Origin: a virus
Strand: one strand, 5' to 3'
IMG/VR virus record: IMGVR_UViG_3300037070_006927
Coordinates: 1-39,759 of that record
DNA: 39,759 bases
A program made the translations under genes and the position numbers. The notes beneath the pieces were generated by a model that made no database searches, was not told the DNA's origin, and saw only the letters and a list, made by a program, of their open reading frames with translations. Positions 1-6,622 of this stretch are shown here, in pieces. How positions within the stretch are numbered: the first letter of the stretch is position 1; each line of letters begins with the position of its first letter.

Positions 1-238
1 AGAAATCAACGGTCTGTACACTCCCCGGATCGAACTCGCGCACATCCATAAGGTGTTGCACGATATCACTCTGGATATTCATGCGGATCTGCACGTCAAA
101 CAGGTGCCAGTACTCCCGCAGGTACATCGTGGTATGCTCCACGATATACGAGTGTCGCGGCAGGGAGTACCGTACACCGGCAAGCAGGATCAGATCGTCA
201 AAGGGAGGGGTACCGTGTTCATGCGCCATGTGCTGCAT
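1..238 (-). CDS. Hypothetical protein, C-terminus cut by the window edge
   Basis: An open leftward frame of 79 codons runs off the left edge. It begins MQHMAHEHGTPPFDDL and contains an aromatic-rich stretch with HSYIVEH and YLREYWHLFDV. The ATG at 238 lies just inside the end of the upstream gene, and a second ATG follows three codons later. No strong ribosome binding site is visible, so translation is probably coupled to the upstream gene. No family is recognised. That the frame is coding rests on the absence of stops, the overlap geometry and a non-biased composition. Confidence 0.6.
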   Translation of the reverse strand, partial: MQHMAHEHGTPPFDDLILLAGVRYSLPRHSYIVEHTTMYLREYWHLFDVQIRMNIQSDIVQHLMDVREFDPGSVQTVDF

Positions 239-623
239 CCTGGTCCGTGTGATACGCGGTAAAGAAAACGCTACCCGTCTCCGCCAGCACCATAACCGGG
301 TCGTCGATTGCATACGCGTCGTACGCATACACCGTACCGACAGAAACGAGCGTACCGTGATCGTCGCGCTCTGCCGTATCCGCCAGCAGGTACGGATTGT
401 CGGTCAACGCGCCGATATCCTCCGCACAAAGCGCATCCCATCCGTTGCCGAGCTGATGCTCTATCAGGTCAAAAAAGATGTCCGTCGTGCCGCGAACGTA
501 CCGCGCCCCGCGTGAGTGTGCATGCTCGCGCTCTACCAGCAACGCGCCCAACTCGTCGCGCCCCTCATCGGAGAGCGAGATCAATAGCCCCTTGTCCGTC
601 GTGTCGAATACTACGTAGCTCAT
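219..623 (-). CDS. Hypothetical protein, 134 aa
   Basis: Begins MSYVVFDTTDKG. The ATG overlaps the stop of the upstream zinc protein as ATGA, and AGAGGGG lies upstream. The protein is acidic, with a segment DIFFDLIEHQLGNGW near residue 50 and a hydrophobic stretch DPVMVLAETGSVFF near the C-terminus. An open extension of 44 codons upstream overlaps the zinc-protein gene and is not used. No family is recognised. It belongs to the leftward array of small genes and is probably translated coupled to its neighbours. Confidence 0.75.
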   Translation of the reverse strand: MSYVVFDTTDKGLLISLSDEGRDELGALLVEREHAHSRGARYVRGTTDIFFDLIEHQLGNGWDALCAEDIGALTDNPYLLADTAERDDHGTLVSVGTVYAYDAYAIDDPVMVLAETGSVFFTAYHTDQDAAHGA

Positions 624-937
624 ACCCGCCCCTCTTGCTGCTTGTGGATCTCTTTGCACTCCGCGCAGAGATCCCAATCCAGTTGATCGTGCTGTACGAA
701 TTCCATACACCCGGAGCAGCGCCCGATATGCTGCTCCTGTTGGCACGTCACGCACATCTGAAAGTGATCTCCGTTGTGGGTACCCTCTGCTACCCGCTCA
801 TCCTCCTGAACAATGCCGCACACGTAGCATTGTGCGTGTGTCGCAGCGAGATCGATCAAGTGCATCTCATTCGTATCCGTGTCTACCACGATCCATGCCG
901 AATCCGTGTTGATCCTGTCCTGCATTGCGATTGCCAT
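620..937 (-). CDS. Small zinc-knuckle protein with four CxxC pairs
   Basis: The 105-residue protein carries four Cys-x-x-Cys pairs at about residues 37/40, 62/65, 74/77 and 91/94, enough ligands for two structural zinc sites. The N-terminal third is acidic and lacks cysteine. The start is set by AGGAGAGGT eight bases upstream, which itself lies in the last codons of the preceding gene. The stop overlaps the next start as ATGA. Small multi-CxxC proteins in phages are often nucleic-acid or protein adaptors, but nothing here identifies the partner. Confidence 0.85.
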   Translation of the reverse strand: MAIAMQDRINTDSAWIVVDTDTNEMHLIDLAATHAQCYVCGIVQEDERVAEGTHNGDHFQMCVTCQQEQHIGRCSGCMEFVQHDQLDWDLCAECKEIHKQQEGRV

Positions 938-939
938 GT

Positions 940-1179
940 CTACCTCTCCTGCACTACTGCGCTGATCGCCGCCAGCTTGCCACCGTCCAGCGTGTAAAAC
1001 GCGCCGATCATCTGTGAGGCGAACCCGATCCCCCGATACGCTTTCCAGGGATTCGATGTCCGCCTATCGTCACGGTATTTGGTGATGATCCCGATCTCCC
1101 GCCCGTCCAGCACAACCGCATAGGCGATATCCACGCCGGGGATCGTGATCCGTTTCAACTCCGCGCCTGTACCCGCCAT
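940..1179 (-). CDS. Hypothetical protein, 79 aa
   Basis: The start follows the array's conserved start-associated word (AGGAGGGTACAGGG), so the ATG at 1179 is preferred to an open extension to 1212. The sequence looks like a small alpha/beta protein: VVLDGREIGIITKYRDD near residue 23, then NPWKAYRGIGFASQMIGAFYTLDGG. The tail GKLAAISAVVQER is encoded by DNA that also provides the ribosome binding site of the next gene. No family is recognised. The pattern resembles small phage proteins with a repeated beta-strand and W/Y core. Confidence 0.8.
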   Translation of the reverse strand: MAGTGAELKRITIPGVDIAYAVVLDGREIGIITKYRDDRRTSNPWKAYRGIGFASQMIGAFYTLDGGKLAAISAVVQER

Positions 1180-1243
1180 CCCTGTACCCTCCTGCATAAA
1201 CGCCCGATACATACACTCTACACCCGCCGGACATAAATACGCA

Positions 1244-1280
1244 TGATACGCGCCTTACGCGCTCCTGATACGCGCCTTAC
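1244..1280. repeat. 15-bp direct repeat between two array genes
   Basis: TGATACGCGCCTTAC occurs at 1244-1258 and again at 1266-1280. The second copy ends in the stop codon of the next gene. A related word, ATGATACGCGCCTCAC, occurs near 4591. The gap from 1180 to 1276 otherwise holds no open frame. Confidence 0.7.
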
Positions 1281-1540
1281 AGCGCGTTGTAGCGAGCAGC
1301 AATACCCTCTGCACGGAGCTTCGCATCCTCTACCGATGCGAGTAAACGCCCGGATACCCGCCCGGTGTCTACCTCTATCACCATGAGCCACGCGCGGCCC
1401 CGATCCCCGCATGGAATGATCTGCATATCAAGCCCGCCATACTCCGTTATCCACTCCCCGCGTATGGCGGGGTGCCACGTCACGAGATGCGCCGGATCGC
1501 GCATCTGTGCATCCAGGTCCATGCTGTCAAATACTGGCAT
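1277..1540 (-). CDS. Hypothetical protein, 87 aa
   Basis: Begins MPVFDSMDLDAQMRDPAH after the word AGGAGGGTACAGGG. The central segment GEWITEYGGLDMQIIPC is followed by a strand-rich part, GRAWLMVIEVDTGRVSG. The C-terminus, LLASVEDAKLRAEGIAARYNAL, is predicted helical and looks like the repeated DAK-RAE helix of short phage proteins. No family or function is recognised. The 112 bases upstream of the start region hold only pyrimidine-rich non-coding sequence. Confidence 0.8.
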   Translation of the reverse strand: MPVFDSMDLDAQMRDPAHLVTWHPAIRGEWITEYGGLDMQIIPCGDRGRAWLMVIEVDTGRVSGRLLASVEDAKLRAEGIAARYNAL

Positions 1541-1652
1541 CCCTGTACCCTCCTGATAAACGCCCTGTAGCGCGTCCAGTGGCGCGGAGAGAGGCGATAC
1601 CCTGTATACCCGCCCCTCTCTACCCTCTGCGCTCTACGCGCCTCTCACGCCC

Positions 1653-1865
1653 TTACAGCGAACCGTAGTGCTCTTTCCGCGCATGCTCCCAATCCTGTAT
1701 GTCCTGTGCTACCTCTGCTACCTGCTTCTGGATCGCCGTAAGGCGCTGCATCGGTGTCCGGTGTCCGTCCTCTGCGATGGTGCCGATATGGGCAACCGTC
1801 GCCTGTAGCCATCCCATCATGTAGGCATGCTCCAGACGGTACGTTGTGTCTTTGTCGAATTCCAT
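1653..1865 (-). CDS. Hypothetical helical protein, 70 aa
   Basis: The start at 1865 lies directly after the start-associated word. A 43-codon open extension upstream is only the antisense of the spacer and the previous gene. The product is almost entirely helical: RLEHAYMMGWLQATVAHIG, then PMQRLTAIQKQVAEVAQDI, ending EHYGSL. The heptad-like spacing suggests a coiled coil or helical hairpin. No family is recognised. Confidence 0.8.
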   Translation of the reverse strand: MEFDKDTTYRLEHAYMMGWLQATVAHIGTIAEDGHRTPMQRLTAIQKQVAEVAQDIQDWEHARKEHYGSL

Positions 1866-1884
1866 CCCTGTACCCTCCTGTACT

Positions 1885-2256
1885 CTATAGCGCCGGTATA
1901 CGTACCGACTCGGACCATGTGAACGGACCACGGAATACCCGCACCTTATATACCTGCTCCGCGCTGCTCCAGTATCGCGCCGTGATTTCGTCACGCGATC
2001 CGGTACTATTCCAGTAGTGCAGCGTGTACCACGTTCCCATCATGCATGGCACCATATACTCTGTACCGTAGCGGATACCGTTATCCCACGAGCGCACCCG
2101 ATCCCCGTTCTGAATGATGCGCGATGCGAGCAGATCGAGTCGTCGCTGGCGGGTATCGTGTGCGGCGTTGCGTACCTCTAGCTCATGTTCAAACGCGGCG
2201 AACCAATCCGCACCCGATTCCGTTCGCCGGATCGCGTCAATCTGCCATTGCTCCAT
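1885..2256 (-). CDS. Hypothetical protein, 123 aa
   Basis: Begins MEQWQIDAIRRTESGADWF after AGGAGGGTACAGGG. An N-terminal helical part of about 45 residues with RQRRLDLLASRIIQNGDRV is followed by a strand-rich half with many Tyr and Trp (YGTEYMVPCMMGTWYTLHYW, ARYWSSAEQVYKVRVFRG). The layout suggests a small beta-sheet domain behind a helix. No family is recognised. Confidence 0.8.
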   Translation of the reverse strand: MEQWQIDAIRRTESGADWFAAFEHELEVRNAAHDTRQRRLDLLASRIIQNGDRVRSWDNGIRYGTEYMVPCMMGTWYTLHYWNSTGSRDEITARYWSSAEQVYKVRVFRGPFTWSESVRIPAL

Positions 2257-2279
2257 CCCTGTACCCTCCTGTATACGTC

Positions 2280-2540
2280 CTACCAGATACGAAACGAATA
2301 CCCGCCGCTGTCGTCGTGATCCCGTACGTGTCGTACATCCCCGTCGCGGTCCAGGATACCCGGCGCATGCTCATACAGAGCTACCTCGTACTCGTACTGC
2401 TCCCATAGCGACTCCTGATCCTGCTCTAGTGCGAGGGTATACTCCCGCACCTCTTTCCGGTAATTGCTCCGCATCAGGCGATACGCGAGTCGCGCATCGT
2501 GGACGAGGACGGTAGTATGCTCTGCTGTGTACATGCTCAT
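2280..2540 (-). CDS. Hypothetical protein, 86 aa
   Basis: Starts MSMYTAEHTTVLVHDARLAY. The ribosome binding site AGGAGGATA is spaced ten bases from the first ATG and four from the internal third codon, so position 2540 is favoured. The middle (SNYRKEVREYTLALEQDQESLWEQYEYEVAL) is highly charged and helical. The C-terminus is Asp/Arg rich and ends SFRIW. No family is recognised. Confidence 0.75.
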   Translation of the reverse strand: MSMYTAEHTTVLVHDARLAYRLMRSNYRKEVREYTLALEQDQESLWEQYEYEVALYEHAPGILDRDGDVRHVRDHDDSGGYSFRIW

Positions 2541-2570
2541 AGCCGGGTATCCTCCTGTAGAGACGAGGTA

Positions 2571-3314
2571 CTACACCTCGTATACTGTCCGCATCCCCGC
2601 CCAATACCGGCGCAGAGCCGACTCTCTGCGCTGCTCCTTACGCCGCTGTACCCTCTCCTGCTGGACGAGGGACTCGGTATACAACTCCCACAGCACAGCA
2701 CGAACCGCCTCAAATGTCGCATCGTCCAGCGACTCCCATGCGCCCATGCCCGTATGCGTATCAAACAGGGGATTCAGGATCGCCGCTGCACGTTGCCATA
2801 CCTCCGGGAATAGCCGGATCGACTCGTCCGCTCGTCCACAGTACGATCCCGACTCGAACGTGATCGGAGATACACCGTGCTCACGGATCGACGCGCTAGC
2901 CCATACATAGGTACCCTCGTCCGCATCATGTACCCGGCATGAGCGAATCTCTCTCACTGGCGGGAGGAGTCGCATACGCATATTCCGCCGATCCCGCAGA
3001 GGTACCGCCCACGAGAGGAACGACTCCACATCCGCCATACCGCCCGGTAGCACCTCTACCCCCGGCGCATCAGCAGGATCAACGCGCATGGTACGCGCGT
3101 CGCCGCGCTGATGCTGGTACTTCCATCCTTGCCACGTTCCATCGGCGTACTGCTCTACAACCGGGTACCGGCGCGTATACCCGTAGTCGTCCAGACCTAG
3201 AGCGGGAGTACCGCCCACGATGATCCACAAGCGGACAACCTCCGTCGTATCGTCGTCACGGTGTACCCGCAACCGTGTAGCGCATGCCCCCGCCTCTAGT
3301 ACTTCTATTCTCAT
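2571..3314 (-). CDS. Hypothetical protein, 247 aa
   Basis: One of the longest array genes. The start at 3314 (MRIEVLEAGACATRL) follows AGGAGGGTACGGGC; the 79 open codons upstream are ignored. Residues 1-85 are strand-rich with a WQGWKYQHQRGDA motif. Residues 95-190 contain SFLSWAVPLRDRRNMRMRLL and GSYCGRADESIRLFPEVW. The C-terminal 60 residues form a basic helix (LVQQERVQRRKEQRRESALRR) typical of a coiled coil or nucleic-acid contact. No family is recognised. Confidence 0.8.
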   Translation of the reverse strand: MRIEVLEAGACATRLRVHRDDDTTEVVRLWIIVGGTPALGLDDYGYTRRYPVVEQYADGTWQGWKYQHQRGDARTMRVDPADAPGVEVLPGGMADVESFLSWAVPLRDRRNMRMRLLPPVREIRSCRVHDADEGTYVWASASIREHGVSPITFESGSYCGRADESIRLFPEVWQRAAAILNPLFDTHTGMGAWESLDDATFEAVRAVLWELYTESLVQQERVQRRKEQRRESALRRYWAGMRTVYEV

Positions 3315-3397
3315 GCCCGTACCCTCCTGTATGTGTTCTGTATCGGCTCTCCCGCCCGTTACGGGAGAGCACATACCGTTATCCCATAATCGCCGCG

Positions 3398-3763
3398 CTA
3401 GCTCTGCGCGTACGTCTCCGCTTTCAGCCACGAGTAAAACGCCGCTGTAAATCCGTGCCGCCGCATCTGGTACAGGTCTGAATCGGAGAGATTCGTGTGC
3501 CGGATGTCGCCTGTAGCGGGATTGAATTCCCACACGTTGATCGGATCGCACCCGTCCGGCGCGTTATGATTGTGTACCCGGAGGTAGATTTCCTGTGTCC
3601 CTGTGCTCACCTCCCGCACATGGTACACGCGGATATCCCGCAACGTATTACCGAATCCGCGCATAGTAGAGCGGTCAAAGAAATGTCTACCCGCTGCGAT
3701 ATTGATCCGTTTCACGTCCTGTAGCGTGTAGCGCCGATGCTGTACCGATCCTGATGTGCTCAT
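3398..3763 (-). CDS. Internal-start product of the fused frame, 121 aa
   Basis: The ATG at 3763 has its own start-associated word (CAGGAGGATACCAGC), as good as those of stand-alone genes. The product begins MSTSGSVQHRRYTLQDVK. It has a strand-rich centre with DIRVYHVREVSTGTQEIYL and DPINVWEFNPATGDIRH, and ends in a helix, DLYQMRRHGFTAAFYSWL. No family is recognised. It is probably the ancestral second gene of the pair and is expected to be made in excess over the fusion. Confidence 0.7.
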   Translation of the reverse strand: MSTSGSVQHRRYTLQDVKRINIAAGRHFFDRSTMRGFGNTLRDIRVYHVREVSTGTQEIYLRVHNHNAPDGCDPINVWEFNPATGDIRHTNLSDSDLYQMRRHGFTAAFYSWLKAETYAQS

Positions 3764-3979
3764 GCTGGTATCCTCCTGTAGAGCCGGAACCGGGGTACCC
3801 TCTTTCGGTACCCGGCGCTTAATGAGCCTGTAGATCCCCTGTCCAGAGGCGCGATACTCCCGGATATCCGCCCGTGCCTCTGCGCGGGTATCGTACGCCG
3901 CGCAATCCTCCCATCCGAACCGCGATCCGAAACACCCTTGTATGGTCCACTCGTCGCGCGTTTTGCGTACGTATCCCAT
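3398..3979 (-). CDS. In-frame fusion of two array genes, 193 aa
   Basis: The start at 3979 (MGYVRKTRDEWTIQGCFG) follows AGGAGGGTATACAG. Residues 1-62 match a common small phage protein pattern: WEDCAAYDTRAEARADIREY, then YRLIKRR, a family that normally ends soon after KRR. Here no stop appears. The frame continues through PKEGTPVPA and through the ribosome binding site of the next gene, read as LQEDTS, into that gene's own ATG at 3763. Translation can therefore give a 193-residue fusion and a separate 121-residue product. A one-base shift would end the first gene at a nearby TAA, so a sequencing or recent frameshift is an alternative. Confidence 0.7.
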   Translation of the reverse strand: MGYVRKTRDEWTIQGCFGSRFGWEDCAAYDTRAEARADIREYRASGQGIYRLIKRRVPKEGTPVPALQEDTSMSTSGSVQHRRYTLQDVKRINIAAGRHFFDRSTMRGFGNTLRDIRVYHVREVSTGTQEIYLRVHNHNAPDGCDPINVWEFNPATGDIRHTNLSDSDLYQMRRHGFTAAFYSWLKAETYAQS

Positions 3980-4038
3980 CTGTATACCCTCCTGTAGTGC
4001 GGGTACCATGCGGTACCCGCGTATCCGTCCGTCCAGTA

Positions 4039-4524
4039 TCAGATCAACGTAGAGCGGTTATTCTTTACATGTACCCGCCCGGACCACGGGTTAACCCATA
4101 CCCGCCGCATCGACTCATCGTCGTATCCAAGGATCGACTCCGGACTGTCACCGATCATCGCCGCGTCTACCTGTCCGTGTGCCGCATCAAGGAGATCCCC
4201 CGGCTGTACATTGAACCCGCACCCGTCTATCAGCACGAGTCGGTACGCGGGGAATTGTGCGGCCAGCTCACGCTGTAGCATCCACTGGACCGGGCCGGTA
4301 GTCGCGCTGTACTTCGTGGTATTTACTACCACCATCTCCCATACCGAATCCACAACGGCGATACACGTCGAATAGGACCAGTAGACGCCGGGAGTACCCT
4401 CTACCGTGTAGAGCTTTGCTCCCTTGCGCCCCTCTCCCATAGCCGGGATCGATCCGTCCTGAATCCGTGCCGCTACGTCCGCACTCACTACCCGCACATC
4501 CGCGAACCGTGGTGATCGTGCCAT
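4039..4524 (-). CDS. DUF8033-like small phage protein, 161 aa
   Basis: Residues 48-81 hold the pattern VYWSYSTCIAVV, a spacer, then NTTKYSATTGPVQW. I recall this SYxTxVA plus KYSxTT arrangement from small phage and mobile-element proteins named DUF8033; function unknown. The usual His of KYSxTTSxH is replaced here by GPVQ. A second, more canonical copy is encoded at 5851-6093. The N-terminal 45 residues contain ADVAARIQDGSIPAMG. The start at 4524 follows AGGAGGGATACGGGT and lies 34 bases below a TATAAT promoter element. Confidence 0.75.
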   Translation of the reverse strand: MARSPRFADVRVVSADVAARIQDGSIPAMGEGRKGAKLYTVEGTPGVYWSYSTCIAVVDSVWEMVVVNTTKYSATTGPVQWMLQRELAAQFPAYRLVLIDGCGFNVQPGDLLDAAHGQVDAAMIGDSPESILGYDDESMRRVWVNPWSGRVHVKNNRSTLI

Positions 4525-4563
4525 ACCCGTATCCCTCCTGTATAAAAAATGTATCTACCCCTG

Positions 4564-4598
4564 ATTATAGACCATTGGATATAAACGCTAATGATACG
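4564..4598 (-). promoter_or_regulatory. Leftward promoter candidate with perfect TATAAT
   Basis: On the minus strand TATAAT occupies 4569 to 4564 in a locally AT-rich spacer. The best -35 position, 16-18 bases upstream, is only TTAGCG-like. No extended -10 TG is present. Transcription would start near 4557, about 33 bases before the DUF8033-like gene. The 129-base gap 4525-4653 contains no gene. Confidence 0.45.
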
Positions 4599-4653
4599 CG
4601 CCTCACAATTCCCTGATACGACGGTGATAAACGCGCAAGGTAAACGCCGTCCG

Positions 4654-4872
4654 CTACTTTGCCTGTACCCGCGCTATAAACGCCTGTAGCGCCTCTACAG
4701 CCGCCGACTCGGTATCGTGTGCAGAGCTGGTCACGTATTGCCCGATCCCGCTCTGCTGGACTATCGCGCTACGCCGCCATACCATCAGCGCATAGCGCGA
4801 TCCGATCCTGTCTACATATGACCATACTGTAGGTAAACGCCGCGCAAGGTCCGACTCTCTACCGTGTCGCAT
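4654..4872 (-). CDS. Hypothetical protein, 72 aa
   Basis: The start at 4872 (MRHGRESDLARRLPTVWSYV) is chosen because CGGAGGGG lies seven bases upstream; an in-frame ATG seven codons earlier lacks a site. The second half (SSAHDTESAAVEALQAFIARV) is a predicted amphipathic helix. No family is recognised. The leader can fold in two exclusive ways that expose or hide the ribosome binding site; see the hairpin at 4902-4940. Confidence 0.75.
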   Translation of the reverse strand: MRHGRESDLARRLPTVWSYVDRIGSRYALMVWRRSAIVQQSGIGQYVTSSAHDTESAAVEALQAFIARVQAK

Positions 4873-4901
4873 GCTATACCCCTCCGATTCCATCAGGCAA
4901 T

Positions 4902-4940
4902 GAGCGGAGGGTATCGTACTCGTGTACTCCCTCCGTGCTC
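4902..4940 (-). promoter_or_regulatory. Leader hairpin that can compete for a ribosome binding site
   Basis: In the minus-strand RNA, GAGCACGGAGGG (4940-4929) pairs with CCCTCCGCTC (4911-4902) around a 17-base loop. The same CCCTCCG segment, extended as ATACCCTCCG, is also complementary to the ribosome binding site CGGAGGGGTAT of the next gene. The two pairings exclude each other, as in a translational attenuator. No U-run follows, so it is not a typical terminator. Confidence 0.4.
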
Positions 4941-4945
4941 CCGGA

Positions 4946-5110
4946 TCATCCCCGGCCCATAGCGCGCGCCATGTCGATTTGACTCGCCCATGCGTACATC
5001 ATGTACCCTCCACGGATGCGCCGGAATATACCCGGCGCAATTCCGATCCCTCTCTCAAGGTACCTATCACGAGCGAACCGTGATACCTTGCCACATGTAA
5101 ACGACTCCAT
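4946..5110 (-). CDS. Hypothetical basic protein, 54 aa
   Basis: The start at 5110 (MESFTCGKVSRFARDRYLER) follows CAGGAGGGGTAGGT, whose TAG is the stop of the upstream gene two bases away. The protein is basic, with GIFRRIRGGYMMYAWASQID, and ends in MARAMGRG. It looks like a short helix-loop-helix, but no family is recognised. A longer frame to 5164 overlaps the upstream gene and is not preferred. Confidence 0.75.
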   Translation of the reverse strand: MESFTCGKVSRFARDRYLERGIGIAPGIFRRIRGGYMMYAWASQIDMARAMGRG

Positions 5111-5112
5111 AC

Positions 5113-5430
5113 CTACCCCTCCTGTAGCACGGCGATAGCCGCTAGCAATTCCCCGGCTGTACACGCAAAGTACAGATCCCGTGTGCGGATGTATGCATTG
5201 TGTCCGCTCTGCGCTAGAACACTCATGCGGATACCTGTTATACGTTTACCCGCTAGCGTGTTCATTGTGTGCCATGTAACCCCGATCCCGTACTCGTCGC
5301 AGAGCCGATCCGTAGCCGCACACAATGACGGTACCCCTAGCACATTGCAGAGATCCCGCGCATTGTGGATCGGCCATTGGTCCACCGGATCGCCATTCCG
5401 GATCGCCGTCTGTAGTCCGTACTGAACCAT
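5113..5430 (-). CDS. Hypothetical protein, 105 aa
   Basis: The start at 5430 (MVQYGLQTAIRNGDPVDQW) follows AGGGAGGGTAGCAGG. The middle region ARDLCNVLGVPSLCAATDRL is hydrophobic and helical. A strand-rich part, GKRITGIRMSVLAQSGHNAY, follows. The last helix (TAGELLAAIAVLQEG) ends inside the ribosome binding site of the next gene. The balanced alpha/beta composition suggests a folded globular protein, but no family is recognised. Confidence 0.75.
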   Translation of the reverse strand: MVQYGLQTAIRNGDPVDQWPIHNARDLCNVLGVPSLCAATDRLCDEYGIGVTWHTMNTLAGKRITGIRMSVLAQSGHNAYIRTRDLYFACTAGELLAAIAVLQEG

Positions 5431-5446
5431 CCTGCTACCCTCCCTA

Positions 5447-5758
5447 TTAATCGTGTTCATATTCCCATCCTCCCCATATACCCGTAGCGAAGTCGTACGA
5501 CTGATGTACTTCGGTACCCGGTAGCTCTGTACCATCCGCAAGATACGATCTCCCCCAACACCGTAACCATAGAGTCGGCGTACCGTCGTACTCCTGATAC
5601 GATATTGATCCGCGTACGTTCTGCTGCTCATAGCGCCAATGCATATTTACCGCGCTACTACCATGCATGTACGTTTCATGCTCCGCGCTACGACTCCATA
5701 TTCCTAACGCGTCTAGGCGCGCCTGAATCGCCGCTAGTATCTGCTCCGACTCGATCAT
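5447..5758 (-). CDS. Hypothetical protein, 103 aa
   Basis: Two candidate ATGs follow GGAGGGT; the one at 5758 (MIESEQILAAIQARL) has normal spacing and is chosen. Residues 1-25 are helical. The rest is rich in Trp and Tyr (MHWRYEQQNVRGSISYQEYD, LWLRCWGRSYLADGTELPG) and ends DFATGIWGGWEYEHD, a pattern like small beta-sheet phage proteins with WxGW motifs. A comparable WQGWKYQ motif occurs in the product of 2571-3314. Function unknown. Confidence 0.75.
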   Translation of the reverse strand: MIESEQILAAIQARLDALGIWSRSAEHETYMHGSSAVNMHWRYEQQNVRGSISYQEYDGTPTLWLRCWGRSYLADGTELPGTEVHQSYDFATGIWGGWEYEHD

Positions 5759-5763
5759 CCTCA

Positions 5764-5823
5764 TACCCTCCTGTACCGTACGTATGCTGTATTGCATACG
5801 CCGCGCATGTACCCCGGAGGGTA
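5764..5823 (-). promoter_or_regulatory. Leader hairpin burying a ribosome binding site
   Basis: In the minus-strand RNA TACCCTCC (5823-5816) is perfectly complementary to GGAGGGTA (5771-5764), the ribosome binding site of the gene starting at 5758. Between them CGTATGC (5800-5794) pairs with GCATACG (5787-5781) around a six-base loop. The whole spacer 5759-5850 can thus fold into one long structure that hides the site. It may be thermosensitive or relieved by a protein; this is inference from pairing alone. Confidence 0.45.
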
Positions 5824-5850
5824 CAGCGTAGCGTCTGAAATAGAGCCGGA

Positions 5851-6093
5851 CTACTCTACCGCTGTACCGTCCGCCAGTTGTGCGAACCATGCCGGATCGC
5901 GCTGTTCTGCGCGTCGTCCGGCGATCCATGCGTTGATGTGCTTTGACGTGGTAGAGCTGTATTTCTTATTGGTCCGGTAGTACGTACCCTGTACGCGTGC
6001 TGCTACCGGAGTCGAATACGAAAACAGGATCTGTGCATGCGGGAGTGTGAGTAGTGTTTGATTCGATCCCAACTGTACGACTGATAACGCCAT
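5851..6093 (-). CDS. DUF8033-like small phage protein, 80 aa
   Basis: A compact version of the family also seen at 4039-4524. It has QILFSYSTPVAARV (residues 21-34), then YYRTNKKYSSTTSKHINAW (38-56), with the expected His after KYSxTTS. The C-terminus, AEQRDPAWFAQLADG, is helical. The start at 6093 follows AGGAGGGATAACACA. The family is widespread in phages and mobile elements as far as I recall, without a known activity. The assignment is from memory of the motif and was not checked against a database. Confidence 0.8.
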   Translation of the reverse strand: MALSVVQLGSNQTLLTLPHAQILFSYSTPVAARVQGTYYRTNKKYSSTTSKHINAWIAGRRAEQRDPAWFAQLADGTAVE

Positions 6094-6097
6094 TGTG

Positions 6098-6274
6098 TTA
6101 TCCCTCCTGTACTGCTGTAGCGCCAGTATCGCGCCACGCATTGATAGCGCGCTGGTACTGATTCATAGCCGTCTGTAGCGCGTCAAAGTGTGTAAAGGAC
6201 GGATCAGCACGGAATAGCTGATACGCTATATCTAGTGCCTGTCTCATAGCCGGGAGTCCGTCTACCCTTGCCAT
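6098..6274 (-). CDS. Hypothetical helical protein, 58 aa
   Basis: Reading the minus strand gives MARVDGLPAMRQALDIAYQL, a short turn DPSFTHFDALQTAMNQY, then QRAINAWRDTGATAVQEG and TAA. CGGAGGGTAGAGCT precedes the ATG. The last codons VQEG come from the start-associated word of the next gene, four bases away. The protein is two or three helices. The first 13 bases overlap the end of the upstream gene. No family is recognised, but spacing and start signal match the other array genes. Confidence 0.8.
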   Translation of the reverse strand: MARVDGLPAMRQALDIAYQLFRADPSFTHFDALQTAMNQYQRAINAWRDTGATAVQEG

Positions 6275-6558
6275 AGCTCTACCCTCCGATCCGCACCGAT
6301 GATCCGCAACGGGAGTCCCCGGAGTACTGGACGGTTAACCCATTGTCGGCACACGTCAAACGATGCAAAACGGCACGTAAAATACCGATCCGTCCGGAGC
6401 TTTACGCATAGTTCACACTCCGATCCCGCCTGATGCATCGACTCGCCGCTGTACCTCGTAATCGTGATTACCTCGCACTCCCGCGCATGTCGCAGTAACC
6501 ATCCTAGATTCTTTACCTCTGTACATGTACCGTCTGTCCGTGTAACGTATGCCGCCAT
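6262..6558 (-). CDS. Hypothetical protein, 98 aa
   Basis: Starts MAAYVTRTDGTCTEVKNLGW after CAGGAGGTATACAGGC. The segment NLGWLLRHARECEVITI resembles small phage proteins that share an NLGWLLRH motif. Five cysteines are present (GSECELCVKLRTDRYFTC, then FDVC), possibly a metal site. The C-terminus, NRPVLRGLPLRIIG, is basic. The stop overlaps the next start region by 13 bases. Confidence 0.78.
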   Translation of the reverse strand: MAAYVTRTDGTCTEVKNLGWLLRHARECEVITITRYSGESMHQAGSECELCVKLRTDRYFTCRFASFDVCRQWVNRPVLRGLPLRIIGADRRVELWQG

Positions 6559-6622
6559 GCCTGTATACCTCCTGTGACGAGGTACCCGATCCAACCGTAC
6601 CGGGTACCTATCCCATAATCCG

